Source: Thiothrix subterranea
GTDB taxonomy: Bacteria; Pseudomonadota; Gammaproteobacteria; Thiotrichales; Thiotrichaceae
Length of the DNA stretch: 64,000 nt
Direction of reading: 5' to 3'
NCBI RefSeq assembly: GCF_030930995.1
Contig: NZ_CP133217.1
Location: 682,001-746,000, forward strand
Part shown: one piece after another, positions 51,750 through 63,424 of the stretch
Numbering within the stretch: position 1 is the stretch's first letter
Layout: every line of letters starts with the position of its first letter
Program-made: the position numbers and the translations under genes
Notes under the pieces: generated by a model
Seen by the model: only the letters and a program-made list of their open reading frames with translations
Database searches by the model: none
What the model was told of the DNA's origin: nothing

Positions 51750-52859
51750 ATGAGACTAACCCAAACCCGTGAACACCTACTCGAATCCTTGCAAGCCACC
51801 TTGGGGGCAATCGAGAAACGTCATACCGCGCCCATTCTGGAAAACGTGTTACTGCGCATTCAGGGCAATCAGTCCTTCTGGCGTGGCACTGACTTGGAAC
51901 TGGAAATTGCCACTCACGCACCCATCATGGATGGCGCTGACGGCGAAATCACCATTCCTGCCCGCAAATTGGCGGACATTTGCAAATCGCTTCCCCCCGA
52001 AAGCATTGTGAATATCGAAGTCCAAGCCGATAAACGCGCCCGCGTCAGCGCTGGACGCAGCCGTTTTGAACTCGCTACCCTACCTGCCAGCGAATTCCCA
52101 GAACTGGAAGACATCGGTGATGTGCATACATTGGAATTGCCAGAAAACACGCTGAAGCATTTGTTAGAAGCGTCGTCATTCGCCATGGCTAATCAAGACG
52201 TGCGCTATTACCTCAACGGTTTGCTGTTGGAAGTAAATCCTGATGGGGTACGTACCGTAGCAACCGATGGACATCGCTTAGCATTGTGTTTCCATACAGC
52301 AGATATGCCCGGTGTGGAGCAAAGCCGTCAGTTGATTATACCTCGCAAAGGCGTATTGGAACTGTCACGTTTATTACGCAATGACTGCCAAGTACCGGTA
52401 CAAGTACAGAGCAGCCAGAACCACCTACGGGTGCAACTGGATAATTTACGCTTCACCACCAAGCTGGTAGACGGGCGTTACCCCGATTACCGCGCAGCCG
52501 TTCCGGGTGGTGGTCAGATTCAAGTGGATTTGGATCGCAAAGCTTTCAAGGATATGTTGAATCGGGTTGCCATTCTCTCCAACGAGAAGTTCCGAGGTGT
52601 ACGCCTGTCGTTGAGCGAAAACAGCTTAAAGGTCGAAGCCAATAACCCTGAGCAAGAAATTGCTACCGACGAATTGGACGTGCATTACACCGGTAAAGAT
52701 TTCAGCATTGGCTTTAACGTCACTTATCTGTTGGATGCAGTCAACCATTTGGAGGGGCAAACCCTACGAATGCACTGCAATGCCCCCGAAAGCAGCGTGT
52801 TACTCACCGACCCCGACGATGACACGGTACGTAATGTTATCATGCCGATCCGTTTGTAA
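51750..52859 (+). CDS. dnaN: DNA polymerase III beta sliding clamp
   Basis: Ring clamp that tethers DNA polymerase. The 369-residue protein has three repeated clamp folds; 'HTAPILENVLLRIQGNQSFW' , 'TVATDGHRLALCFHTADMPG' and the C-terminal 'LLTDPDDDTVRNVIMPIRL' (Met-Pro-x-Arg-Leu end) are diagnostic. It is the first gene downstream of the origin. Seventeen bases separate it from recF. Confidence 0.97.
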   Translation: MRLTQTREHLLESLQATLGAIEKRHTAPILENVLLRIQGNQSFWRGTDLELEIATHAPIMDGADGEITIPARKLADICKSLPPESIVNIEVQADKRARVSAGRSRFELATLPASEFPELEDIGDVHTLELPENTLKHLLEASSFAMANQDVRYYLNGLLLEVNPDGVRTVATDGHRLALCFHTADMPGVEQSRQLIIPRKGVLELSRLLRNDCQVPVQVQSSQNHLRVQLDNLRFTTKLVDGRYPDYRAAVPGGGQIQVDLDRKAFKDMLNRVAILSNEKFRGVRLSLSENSLKVEANNPEQEIATDELDVHYTGKDFSIGFNVTYLLDAVNHLEGQTLRMHCNAPESSVLLTDPDDDTVRNVIMPIRL

Positions 52860-52876
52860 GTGCGAGAACCATTAGG

Positions 52877-53974
52877 GTGTGGATAAGTCGTCTCAACGTC
52901 CAACATTGCCGAGTTATCCACAGCTCCACACTAGCATTAAGCGAACACGCGAATGTGTTGTATGGGGATAACGCTTCCGGCAAGTCGAGTTTGCTGGAAG
53001 CCCTCGCGGTACTATCGCGTGGACGTTCATTTCGTACCCCGCGGATTGCGGAAATCATTACCCGTGGGGAAAACGAACTCACCGTGGCTGCCAGCGTGGA
53101 ACAGGGAATAATTCTGCAAAGTTATCCACTGGGCATTACCAAAAGTGCCACCGATACACGCATTCGCATCAACCACGCCGATGTGCAACAGCAAGCCGAA
53201 CTCAGTAGCCATGTTCCGCTCACCCTGATTCACCCCGGTTCGGTGGAGTTACTCACAGGTAGCCCCACCGCACGCCGCGCTTTTTTGGATTGGATAGCGT
53301 TTTATCGCTTTGCTGAATTCAATCGGGCATGGCGGGACTACCAACGGGTGTTAAAGCAACGCAATGCCTGCCTACGCGACCCGAAGCAACGTCAAGCGCT
53401 GCCACAGTGGACACGGCAATTAATCGCCTTACAACCGATTCTGTGGCGTTACAGGGTGGATGCGTTAGCAGCGCTACAAACCGCGTTGCAAGATTGTGCG
53501 GAGTTACTCACAGCAGTAAGTTATCCACAGCTAGTGCTCAGTAGTGGCTTTCCTGCGGGAATTAATCCACAGGATGAGCAGCAAATAGCTCAATTTTTAA
53601 GCGAAAAAACCGAACAAGAATGCAAACAAGGTTTCACCTTGTACGGCGCACACCGTGCTGACTTACACATTTTGCTGGACGGTGTTCCCGCCCTACGCAT
53701 TGCCTCGCGCGGGCAGCTTAAAGTACTCGCGGTGGCTTTATTGTTAGCGCAAAGTCATGCCATTGCGGATAACGCGACAAAACGCGGTATAATCGCCATC
53801 GACGACTTGGCATCAGAACTGGATGAGCAAAACCAGCAAGCGTTGTACAATACCCTGCGCACGACGCAGCAACAATTAATCATAACCGGCACACACCACC
53901 AACCCTTGAAGAATTGGGTGGCAGACGCGCAAGTGTTTCAAGTGAAACACGGGCAAGTATTTGCCGCAAACTGA
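52877..53974 (+). CDS. recF: DNA replication and repair protein RecF
   Basis: SMC-like ATPase that loads RecA at gaps. The 365-residue protein starts with GTG and has Walker A 'YGDNASGKSSLLEALAVLSR' (about residues 31-50), the signature-like 'ASRGQLKVLAVALLLAQ' and Walker B 'IIAIDDLASELD'. The first codons coincide with a DnaA-box sequence (52878-52886), and two more perfect boxes lie within it (52914-52922, 53521-53529). Order dnaN-recF-gyrB is canonical. Confidence 0.95.
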   Translation: MWISRLNVQHCRVIHSSTLALSEHANVLYGDNASGKSSLLEALAVLSRGRSFRTPRIAEIITRGENELTVAASVEQGIILQSYPLGITKSATDTRIRINHADVQQQAELSSHVPLTLIHPGSVELLTGSPTARRAFLDWIAFYRFAEFNRAWRDYQRVLKQRNACLRDPKQRQALPQWTRQLIALQPILWRYRVDALAALQTALQDCAELLTAVSYPQLVLSSGFPAGINPQDEQQIAQFLSEKTEQECKQGFTLYGAHRADLHILLDGVPALRIASRGQLKVLAVALLLAQSHAIADNATKRGIIAIDDLASELDEQNQQALYNTLRTTQQQLIITGTHHQPLKNWVADAQVFQVKHGQVFAAN

Positions 53975-56440
<2,466 letters not shown>

Positions 56441-56456
56441 GGTTTCACGTGAAACA
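56441..56456. promoter_or_regulatory. parS: parS-like palindrome 1
   Basis: GGTTTCACGTGAAACA has 15 of 16 bases of the parS consensus TGTTTCACGTGAAACA, with a perfect palindrome GTTTCACGTGAAAC. It lies right after the gyrB stop, about 4.8 kb from the origin. ParB loads the segregation complex here. No parAB genes are in view. Confidence 0.8.
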
Positions 56457-58488
56457 AGAAAATCCCCTGCTGGACATCAGCAAACTGCCGCTGTTCTCAC
56501 AAATCAAGCCGGAACATGTCACCCCGGCGTTGGATGTGGTGCTTAACGATAACCGTGCCGGTTTGGTGCAAACCTTGGCACAAACTACCGGTTTCACGTG
56601 GAACAATTTGGTTGCGCCTTTGAATGAAGCCAGCAACCGCTTGGAACGGATGTGGTCGCCCGTCAGTCATTTGAATGCGGTGGCGAACAGCGAGGAATTG
56701 CGCAAGGAATACAATGCCAACCTGTCACGCCTCAGTGATTACCACACCGAGATGGGGCAGAACGCGCAGTTGTTTGAAGCAATTCAGGCAATTCGGAACA
56801 GCGATACCTCGCTGGATGCGGCACAGCAAAAAAGTCTGGATGACAGTTTGCTGGGTTTCAAACTCTCTGGGGTGGCGTTGCCAGCGGAGCAAAAGGAACG
56901 TTACCGCGCTATCAGTCAGGAGCTTTCGCAACTGAATTCACGCTTTTCTGACAATGTGCTGGATGCCACCAATGCTTGGACAAAGCAAATTCTGGATGTG
57001 AATGAATTGGCGGGTTTACCGGAATCAGCGTTGGACATGGCAGCGCAAACCGCCAAGCAACGTGATTTGGAAGGCTGGGTGATTACCCTGCAATTCCCCT
57101 CTTACTTCCCGGTGATGACGTATGCGGATAACCGCGAATTACGGGCGGAAGTTTATCGTGCGTACACCACCCGTGCCTCGGATTTGGGTGCGAATCCTGA
57201 ATGGGATAACGCTCAGGTAATGCGCGATATTCTGCGTTTGCGTCACGAAGAAGCCACCTTGCTCGGCTATGCCAATTACGCCGAATTGTCGCTGGCAACC
57301 AAGATGGCAGAAAGTCCGCAACAGGTGTTGGATTTTCTCGAAGATCTTGCCCACAAAGCCAAGCCGTTTGCCGAAACCGAGTTTGCCGAAGTGCAGGCGT
57401 TTGCACGCGAGCACTTGGGGCTGGATGAAGTGCAAGCGTGGGATGTGGGCTACATCAGTGAAAAGATGAAACAAGCACGTTTCGATTTTACCGACGAAGA
57501 TTTGAAACCCTACTTCCCGGCTGATCGCGTGATTGCAGGACTGTTTGCGTTGGTAAGCAAGCTTTTCGGGGTGCGTATCGAGCAACAGCAGGCGCACATT
57601 GATTTGTGGCATCCCGATGTGCGTTTCTACTTGGTGTATGACCGTACCGATACGGTGCAGGCATGTTTCTATCTGGATTTATACGCACGTCAGCACAAGC
57701 GTGGCGGGGCGTGGATGAGCGATTTCTGTGGGCGGTTCCGACGTGCTGATGGTTTGCAAATTCCGGTTGCGTTCATGACTTGCAATAGCAGCGCACCCGT
57801 GGGCGACAAACCTGCGCTGTTTACTCACGATGAAGTGGTGACACTGTTTCACGAATTCGGTCACGGTTTGCACCACATGCTTACCCAAGTCGATTACCCC
57901 GATATTGCCGGAATCAATGGGGTGGAATGGGATGCGGTCGAGTTGCCGAGCCAGTTCATGGAAAACTGGTGTTGGGAACGCAGTGTGTTGGATATGATCG
58001 CGGCGCATTGGGAAACAGGCGAGCCATTACCGGAAGCCTTGTTCCAGAAAATGCAGGCAGCGCGTCATTTCCAAACCGCGATGGCTACGGTGCGCCAATT
58101 GGAATTTGCACTGTTTGACATGCGTTTGCACCTTGATCCGCAAGCGGCAGAACCCGGCAAGTTGGAAGCTATTCGTCAGGAAGTGTTGGCGCAAGTGGCA
58201 GTGATTACGCCACCCGCGTTTAACCGGATGCCGAACAGTTTTACTCACGTTTTTGCCGGTGGTTACGCGGCAGGCTATTACAGCTACAAGTGGGCGGAAG
58301 TGTTGTCGGCGGATGCGTTTGCTCGCTTTGAAGAAGAAGGCTTGTTTGACGCAGGCGTGGGCGAAGCATTTTTGCGGGAAGTGCTGCAAGTCGGTGGTTC
58401 ACGCAAAGCAATGGAGTCGTTTGTCGCTTTCCGTGGGCGCAAACCTTCCGCCGATGCCCTGCTCCGTCACAGCGGTCTTACCGTATGA
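56449..58488 (+). CDS. prlC: Oligopeptidase A (M3 metallopeptidase)
   Basis: Cytosolic zinc peptidase degrading signal peptides and oligopeptides. The 679-residue protein has the M3 motif 'VTLFHEFGHGLHHML' (HExxH near residue 469) and the third ligand block 'GVEWDAVELPSQFMENW'. A start at GTG 56449 was chosen because GAGG stands six bases before; a GTG at 56437 overlapping the gyrB stop is possible. The first codons contain a parS-like site. It is followed by xth with a four-base overlap. Confidence 0.92.
   Translation: MKQENPLLDISKLPLFSQIKPEHVTPALDVVLNDNRAGLVQTLAQTTGFTWNNLVAPLNEASNRLERMWSPVSHLNAVANSEELRKEYNANLSRLSDYHTEMGQNAQLFEAIQAIRNSDTSLDAAQQKSLDDSLLGFKLSGVALPAEQKERYRAISQELSQLNSRFSDNVLDATNAWTKQILDVNELAGLPESALDMAAQTAKQRDLEGWVITLQFPSYFPVMTYADNRELRAEVYRAYTTRASDLGANPEWDNAQVMRDILRLRHEEATLLGYANYAELSLATKMAESPQQVLDFLEDLAHKAKPFAETEFAEVQAFAREHLGLDEVQAWDVGYISEKMKQARFDFTDEDLKPYFPADRVIAGLFALVSKLFGVRIEQQQAHIDLWHPDVRFYLVYDRTDTVQACFYLDLYARQHKRGGAWMSDFCGRFRRADGLQIPVAFMTCNSSAPVGDKPALFTHDEVVTLFHEFGHGLHHMLTQVDYPDIAGINGVEWDAVELPSQFMENWCWERSVLDMIAAHWETGEPLPEALFQKMQAARHFQTAMATVRQLEFALFDMRLHLDPQAAEPGKLEAIRQEVLAQVAVITPPAFNRMPNSFTHVFAGGYAAGYYSYKWAEVLSADAFARFEEEGLFDAGVGEAFLREVLQVGGSRKAMESFVAFRGRKPSADALLRHSGLTV
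56590..56605. promoter_or_regulatory. parS: parS-like palindrome 2
   Basis: GGTTTCACGTGGAACA matches the parS consensus at 14 of 16 positions. It is 149 bases from site 1 and sits within prlC coding sequence. Confidence 0.65.
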
Positions 58489-59252
58489 AGATTGCGACAT
58501 GGAACGTCAATTCGTTGCGGGTACGCTTGCCACACGTATTGCAATGGCTGGAAGCTGCGCAACCAGACGTACTCGCGATTCAGGAAACCAAAACGGTGGA
58601 TGAGCAGTTTCCGCTGGCAGAGCTGGAAGCGGCTGGTTACAACGCGGTATTCGCCGGGCAGAAAACCTATAACGGCGTGGCGATTTTGAGTAAATCACTC
58701 GCCACCGACGTTGTTACTGACATCCCGGATTTAGACGATCCGCAACGCCGTATCCTTGCCGCGACCATTGATGGCGTGCGCGTCGTGAATTTGTACGTGG
58801 TCAACGGTGCGGAAATTGGCTCGGACAAATACGCTTACAAGTTCGATTGGCTGGCGAAAGTGACTGATTGGTTACAGCAACAAGCCGCGTTTTATCCGCA
58901 ATTGGTGGTGCTGGGCGATTTCAATATTGCCCCCGAAGATCGTGATGTGCATGACCCGGTGGCGTGGGGGGAAGGCATCCTTTGCTCCCCCGCTGAACGT
59001 GGCGCGTTGCAAGCGATTCAAGCCTTGGGTTTAAGCGATACCTTCCGTCAGTTTGTGCAGCCTGACAAGAGCTTTAGCTGGTGGGATTACCGTGGCGGTG
59101 GTTTCCGGCGCAATCACGGATTGCGGATTGATTTGATTCTTGCCAGCAAGCCCTTAGCAGATGCGTGTCAGTCGTGTGTGATTGACCGTGAACCGCGCAC
59201 CTGGGAAAAGCCTTCCGACCATACGCCGGTGGTGGCGGAGTTTACACGGTGA
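58485..59252 (+). CDS. xth: Exodeoxyribonuclease III
   Basis: AP endonuclease/3'-exonuclease in base excision repair. 255 residues: 'MKIATWNVNSLRVRLPH', Glu in 'DVLAIQETK', 'LGDFNIAPEDRDVHDP', 'GLRIDLILAS' and 'SDHTPVVAEF' are all conserved in the EEP family. It begins within the prlC stop (ATGA overlap), so the pair is one transcriptional unit. Confidence 0.93.
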   Translation: MKIATWNVNSLRVRLPHVLQWLEAAQPDVLAIQETKTVDEQFPLAELEAAGYNAVFAGQKTYNGVAILSKSLATDVVTDIPDLDDPQRRILAATIDGVRVVNLYVVNGAEIGSDKYAYKFDWLAKVTDWLQQQAAFYPQLVVLGDFNIAPEDRDVHDPVAWGEGILCSPAERGALQAIQALGLSDTFRQFVQPDKSFSWWDYRGGGFRRNHGLRIDLILASKPLADACQSCVIDREPRTWEKPSDHTPVVAEFTR

Positions 59253-59752
59253 TACGGTATTTGCTGATCGGTATAACCGTATTTGTGCTGACGGTTGCGG
59301 GTAAATGGTGGTTTGATACCCGCCCTAGCACTGCCCTACCCATCATCGCGCTGAGTCTGCAAACCCCGTGTGATTTGCACCAAGCGCCGTGTGTGGCGAG
59401 TGATGCACAAGGGCGGCGTTTACGTTTCAGCATTAATCCCTCAAGTATTCCGTTGATGGAGGAGCTGACCGTACAGGTCGACACCAACGGTTTGACAGAC
59501 ATTAACAATCTGCGCCTGACGGTCGAAGGCGTAAATATGTTCATGGGCTACCAATACGCCGATTTGAAATCCATAGGCGCAACGCAATTCCAAGGCAAAC
59601 TGATTTTGCCGGTGTGTACGCTGGAAAGAATGGAATGGTTGACGACTGTAGACGTCTTTACCCCCGCTGCGAAGCTGCAAGCCAAGATTCCATTCGTGAC
59701 GATGAGCAGCAAAGCTTTACCGCCGTTTAACCAAAATCTGCTTAATAAATAG
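59249..59752 (+). CDS. Single-pass membrane protein, unknown
   Basis: A 167-residue protein with a GTG start overlapping the xth stop by four bases. The N-terminal helix 'YLLIGITVFVLTVAGKWWFD' anchors a periplasmic domain with 'LQTPCDLHQAPCVASDAQGR' (Cys pair) and beta strands ('LTVQVDTNGLTDINNLRLTV'). No family recognised. It probably lies in the prlC-xth operon. Function unknown. Confidence 0.65.
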   Translation: MIRYLLIGITVFVLTVAGKWWFDTRPSTALPIIALSLQTPCDLHQAPCVASDAQGRRLRFSINPSSIPLMEELTVQVDTNGLTDINNLRLTVEGVNMFMGYQYADLKSIGATQFQGKLILPVCTLERMEWLTTVDVFTPAAKLQAKIPFVTMSSKALPPFNQNLLNK

Positions 59753-59846
59753 TCAAAACAATGTGCTTTAGCCGTCAGGCGTAAAAACGGTGGTGTCTAT
59801 CTGCTGAAGATTGTTATTTAGCCTGCGATAGCGTTTCATTGCTGCC

Positions 59847-60716
59847 ATGTCAGAACGCAGTACATTTTTCATGGTAAACAATAAAAACAACATGCCATTG
59901 TTGGCAGCCGTATTGCTATTAGCCGCTTTCAGTATCGGTTCCGCCAAATTATCGGCAACTACTCCTACACCATTGCCAGTAGCGGCGGTTAATACCGCTT
60001 CAACCGATAATTTAGCCCTGTCGGTGATATTAGCAAGTGATCTCTCTGTGGCAGTAAGGGATATTACTTGGCGCATCCGCGCCGCCGATGGCAGCTACGA
60101 ACAGCGTTACATTGGGCCTTCGCCGTCGCTCAGTGTACCTAGCGGTCAATACGAAATAACACTGTTGATTGGTACTTATAGCGCCACTCAAACCGTTAAG
60201 GTCTTGGAAGGGAAACTCAGCCGTCTCGCTGTTACTGCCAATATCGGGCGTTTACGGATCAATAGCTCGCATCCTGCTGATTGGAAAATTACTGCTCAAC
60301 AGGGAGCAGATGCGGGAAAAGTCGTGAGCAGCAGCAAAGGTAGTAAAATCCTCAATACCCTCTTGCCACCCGGTGAATACGACGTATTAGCCAGCCGTGG
60401 CGATGGCATTCAACATTCGCAGCGCTTGCACGTCACCTCTGGTAAACTCAGTGCCGCTACTATCCAAATGCCTTCTGGCAAAGTGACATTGGTTGCAACC
60501 CTTGCTAATGGCCCCGCCCTGCGCCCGATGAGTTGGGCAGTGTATCGGCTCGATGATGGCAAGCAAACCATTGCAACCCCGCGCCGTCATTCGGCCAATC
60601 TCGAAGTAGCACCGGGTCATTACGAAGCCGTGGCAACCTTGGATGGGCAAGAACGCCGTCGCGCCTTTACGGTATTGACGGGGACAAGTAACCGCATTGT
60701 GATTGCAATGGATTAA
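59847..60716 (+). CDS. Exported protein with beta-sandwich repeats, unknown
   Basis: A 289-residue protein (start uncertain: ATG 59847 or 59871; neither has a clear ribosome site). An N-terminal hydrophobic segment ('LLAAVLLLAAFSIGSAKLSA') is a signal or anchor. The mature part has three related blocks, each a short beta-sandwich such as 'SVPSGQYEITLLIGTYSATQ' , 'LLPPGEYDVLASRGDG' and 'EVAPGHYEAVATLDG', like carboxypeptidase-regulatory or PEGA-type modules. No named family. Immediately followed by a patatin-like gene. Confidence 0.6.
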   Translation: MSERSTFFMVNNKNNMPLLAAVLLLAAFSIGSAKLSATTPTPLPVAAVNTASTDNLALSVILASDLSVAVRDITWRIRAADGSYEQRYIGPSPSLSVPSGQYEITLLIGTYSATQTVKVLEGKLSRLAVTANIGRLRINSSHPADWKITAQQGADAGKVVSSSKGSKILNTLLPPGEYDVLASRGDGIQHSQRLHVTSGKLSAATIQMPSGKVTLVATLANGPALRPMSWAVYRLDDGKQTIATPRRHSANLEVAPGHYEAVATLDGQERRRAFTVLTGTSNRIVIAMD

Positions 60717-60720
60717 ACGC

Positions 60721-61689
60721 ATGGCACATCTCCCCCGTATTGGCATTGCACTGGGCAGTGGTTCGTCGCGTGGCTGGGCGCACATTGGCGTGTTACGCGC
60801 CTTGGCCGAACACGGCATTCACCCGGAAATTGTGTGCGGCTGTTCGGTCGGCGCTATTGTCGGTGCCGCTTATGCTTCTCAGCGTTTGGACGTGCTAGAA
60901 ACCGGGGTGCTGGCGTTCAACCGTTTGGAACTCGTGCGCTTTTTCGAGTTAAACCCTTCGCTTAACGGCTTTGTGAACCGTGACAAGCTGCAACAGTTCT
61001 TTCATACCAACGTGTGTGACGCTACGCAAAGCATTGAACAACTGTCATGCAAATTTGCCAGTGTTGCCACCGATTTAGAAACCGGGCGCGAAATCTGGTT
61101 TACGCACGGTGCGATGTTGGAAGCCGTTTTCGCCTCCATCGCCCTGCCCGGTTTGTTTACCCCCTATCGTTATGGCAAGCAATGGCTGGTGGATGGCGGT
61201 TTGGTCAACCCCGTGCCTGTGTCCATGTGCCGTGCGTTGGGTGCAGAGGTCATTATTGCGGTGAATTTGAATGGCAATATTGCGCGGCGTTACGCTAACC
61301 ACATTCAAAAAGCCAAATCAGAGAAACCAGTTGACGCCATCCCCAATAAAACCAGTGACGGTACAACGGCTAAGCCTGAAACTTTTGTGGATACGTTGAC
61401 CACTTCATTGCGTGAATATTCCGCCGCGTTATTCCCTGACACCAACAGTAAACCCAAAGAAACGGCTCCTGGCTTGATGGATGCACTCGCCGCTTCCATC
61501 AATATCATGCAGGATAAAATCACCCGCAGCCGCATGGTCGGCGACCCACCGGAAATCTTGCTCACACCCTCGCTGGAACACATTGGATTATTGGAATTCC
61601 ACCGTGCGGCTGAAGCGATTGCTGAGGGTTATGACACCGTGGAACGCATGTGGCCTGAAATTAACCGTCTGCTAGGTACTAAATCTTAG
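60721..61689 (+). CDS. Patatin-like phospholipase (RssA-like)
   Basis: A 322-residue lipid acyl hydrolase. The oxyanion 'GIALGSGSSRGWAHIGVL' (residues 8-25), the nucleophile 'GCSVGAIVGAAYAS' (GxSxG) and the 'LVDGGLVNPVP' block with the second catalytic Asp are intact. It resembles RssA/NTE-type proteins of unclear substrate. The ATG at 60721 is five bases after the previous stop; an in-frame start at 60703 overlaps it. GGAT may be its ribosome site. Confidence 0.88.
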   Translation: MAHLPRIGIALGSGSSRGWAHIGVLRALAEHGIHPEIVCGCSVGAIVGAAYASQRLDVLETGVLAFNRLELVRFFELNPSLNGFVNRDKLQQFFHTNVCDATQSIEQLSCKFASVATDLETGREIWFTHGAMLEAVFASIALPGLFTPYRYGKQWLVDGGLVNPVPVSMCRALGAEVIIAVNLNGNIARRYANHIQKAKSEKPVDAIPNKTSDGTTAKPETFVDTLTTSLREYSAALFPDTNSKPKETAPGLMDALAASINIMQDKITRSRMVGDPPEILLTPSLEHIGLLEFHRAAEAIAEGYDTVERMWPEINRLLGTKS

Positions 61690-61695
61690 CCACGC

Positions 61696-62373
61696 TTAAC
61701 GCGGTTTATCGTCGTCAATTTTGCGCAAATAACGGGCATCATCAAACGCCGGAATGCATTGCGGCATATACACCACCGCAATCGCCACCAACATGCCATT
61801 GATAATGCCTTCGGGAAACATTAACAGCGGAATAAATGGCAGGTAATAGGTTTGCAAATAATGCGCCGTGAAAGTATCCGTCCACCACAGCAATAAGCTG
61901 CCGGTGAGCACCACCGCGACACTGCTTAGAATCGCGGCGAGAAAGCCATTAACGAATATAAAAATGAAGATATTCGTGGGTAAATGCTGCTGGCTCCAGC
62001 GTAATAACTGGTGCGTAATCAGGATCGGGATGCCGCCCATCACCAAAGTATTCAGCGGTATTGCCAGCAAACCCGCTTCCAAATGCCAGAATGCAATGCT
62101 GACAATGACCGTAGCCGCAAGCAGCGCCAAGCGCCAACCGAACATCAGCGTCATGACGGTCATGCCGAGTAAATGAAAATTGAGGGTCGTACCTATGCCT
62201 GCTCTTAATAGCCATATAACACTTGCAAATGCAATTGCGCCTAGGTAAACATGCGTATGTTCACGCACATAAACCCAATTAGCGTGACGCAGCGCACGCC
62301 CTAACACAACAAAAAGTAGGAAACTGGCAGCAATTAACCAGTCTTCATTGAAAACATTAGCAGGTATATCCAT
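61696..62373 (-). CDS. CbiM-like energy-coupling factor permease
   Basis: A 225-residue inner-membrane protein with about six helices and 'MDIPANVF' at the N-terminus, 'NFHLLGMTVMTLMFG' and 'PEGIINGMLVAIAVVY'. This is the CbiM family fold, used for uptake of nickel or cobalt with CbiO/CbiQ partners that are not in view. It may be the stand-alone form. Start at 62373 was chosen because AGAGG lies ten bases upstream; its start codon overlaps that of the divergent VanZ-like gene. Confidence 0.8.
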   Translation of the reverse strand: MDIPANVFNEDWLIAASFLLFVVLGRALRHANWVYVREHTHVYLGAIAFASVIWLLRAGIGTTLNFHLLGMTVMTLMFGWRLALLAATVIVSIAFWHLEAGLLAIPLNTLVMGGIPILITHQLLRWSQQHLPTNIFIFIFVNGFLAAILSSVAVVLTGSLLLWWTDTFTAHYLQTYYLPFIPLLMFPEGIINGMLVAIAVVYMPQCIPAFDDARYLRKIDDDKPR

Positions 62374-62761
62374 GCAAGCCATCCTCTCACGATTCACGGT
62401 TAACCCGCGACAAACCCGACTTCTACTGAAGTTTTTATTCGTTGCCTTGGCTGGACTCGGTATTGTTGCCGCGTTACTGCCCGGTGGTGGTCAAGGCTTA
62501 CCCCATGCAGACAAGTTGATGCACGCCGGTGCTTTGTTTGGGTTTGCCCTGCTCTTGGATTTGGCAACCACGCGCAGTTTCTGGCGCTGGCAAGTACCTA
62601 TACTCCTGTGCTACGGCGTTTTCATTGAGATAGTGCAAGGTTTTACCACATGGCGCTCGGCATCTTTGGCGGATATTGCCGCTGATGCCGCCGGTATCTT
62701 GCTGTATTGGGTATTGTGGCGGTTGGCATTGCAACGCGCGGTGCCACACGACAACGGTTAA
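62372..62761 (+). CDS. VanZ-like membrane protein
   Basis: A 129-residue protein with four hydrophobic helices, 'LHADKLMHAGALFGFALLLD'-like 'PHADKLMHAGALFGFALLLD' and 'CYGVFIEIVQGF' followed by 'DIAADAAGILLYWVL'. This is the VanZ-like family of unknown function. Start ATG 62372; it is divergent from the CbiM-like gene with only one nonshared base between start codons (CATG). The start may instead lie further downstream. Confidence 0.75.
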   Translation: MQAILSRFTVNPRQTRLLLKFLFVALAGLGIVAALLPGGGQGLPHADKLMHAGALFGFALLLDLATTRSFWRWQVPILLCYGVFIEIVQGFTTWRSASLADIAADAAGILLYWVLWRLALQRAVPHDNG

Positions 62762-63423
62762 TTGGGTTTAGCCGTGGTGTCATCGTCTTGGTAAATTTCT
62801 ACGGAGGCGTCTTTGATTTGGTAGCCCGCCTCGGCAAGATCGGTGTGGATTTGTTCGGTGACAATTGTTCCATATACCCATACCGGTTCGTACATGCGTT
62901 CTATGCCGATGCTTTTGCCTTCCAGCGGTTTGACCAGCAAAGTCTGGTTAAGCGGTGGCGGTGGGGTGTGAATGCACGCGCCAAAATACGGTACCAGCAG
63001 AAATTCCTTCACCACGCCCTTGGCTTCGTCCACTTCTAGCGGGGAAAGGAAGCCGGGAATTTTGATCTTTTTGCCATTAAGTTCAGGGTTGACCGGAGCG
63101 GCATTCAATTCGGCTTGCATTTGTTCCATCACCGCGTCTTCTGCGGGGTCGCCTTCGGGGATGGAATCAATTTGTGGCTGGTATTTTTTGACGATTTCCG
63201 CCAGCCCCTGCCCCGGTAGTTCCAGATTTTCCCATTCGATTTCGGTGTATTCGCCATTTTGTGGTGATTTCGCGGCGCTAGGTTGAGTGACGGATTTAAT
63301 GGGTGTACCCACCGCAGGCGCGTTGCTGGGGAGCGCGGGCGGCGTGTCTGCTGGGTTTTTTTCACCGCAAGCGCCCAGCAAGCCGGTGAGAATAATGAGG
63401 GGGAATAGCAGTTTTATTTTCAT
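62758..63423 (-). CDS. DUF3299 lipoprotein
   Basis: A 221-residue lipoprotein with lipobox 'LLGAC' (Cys19). A Pro/Ala/Ser linker is followed by the DUF3299 domain: 'KKIKIPGFLSPLEV' and 'FLLVPYFGACIHTPPPPLNQ' with the conserved Cys-x-His. Family members occur next to FtsX-like/MacB-like ABC transporters, exactly as here (next gene on the same strand is an FtsX permease). Its role is unknown; a metal or envelope function has been suggested by context. It overlaps the VanZ-like gene end by four bases. Confidence 0.8.
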   Translation of the reverse strand: MKIKLLFPLIILTGLLGACGEKNPADTPPALPSNAPAVGTPIKSVTQPSAAKSPQNGEYTEIEWENLELPGQGLAEIVKKYQPQIDSIPEGDPAEDAVMEQMQAELNAAPVNPELNGKKIKIPGFLSPLEVDEAKGVVKEFLLVPYFGACIHTPPPPLNQTLLVKPLEGKSIGIERMYEPVWVYGTIVTEQIHTDLAEAGYQIKDASVEIYQDDDTTAKPN

Positions 63424-63424
63424 A

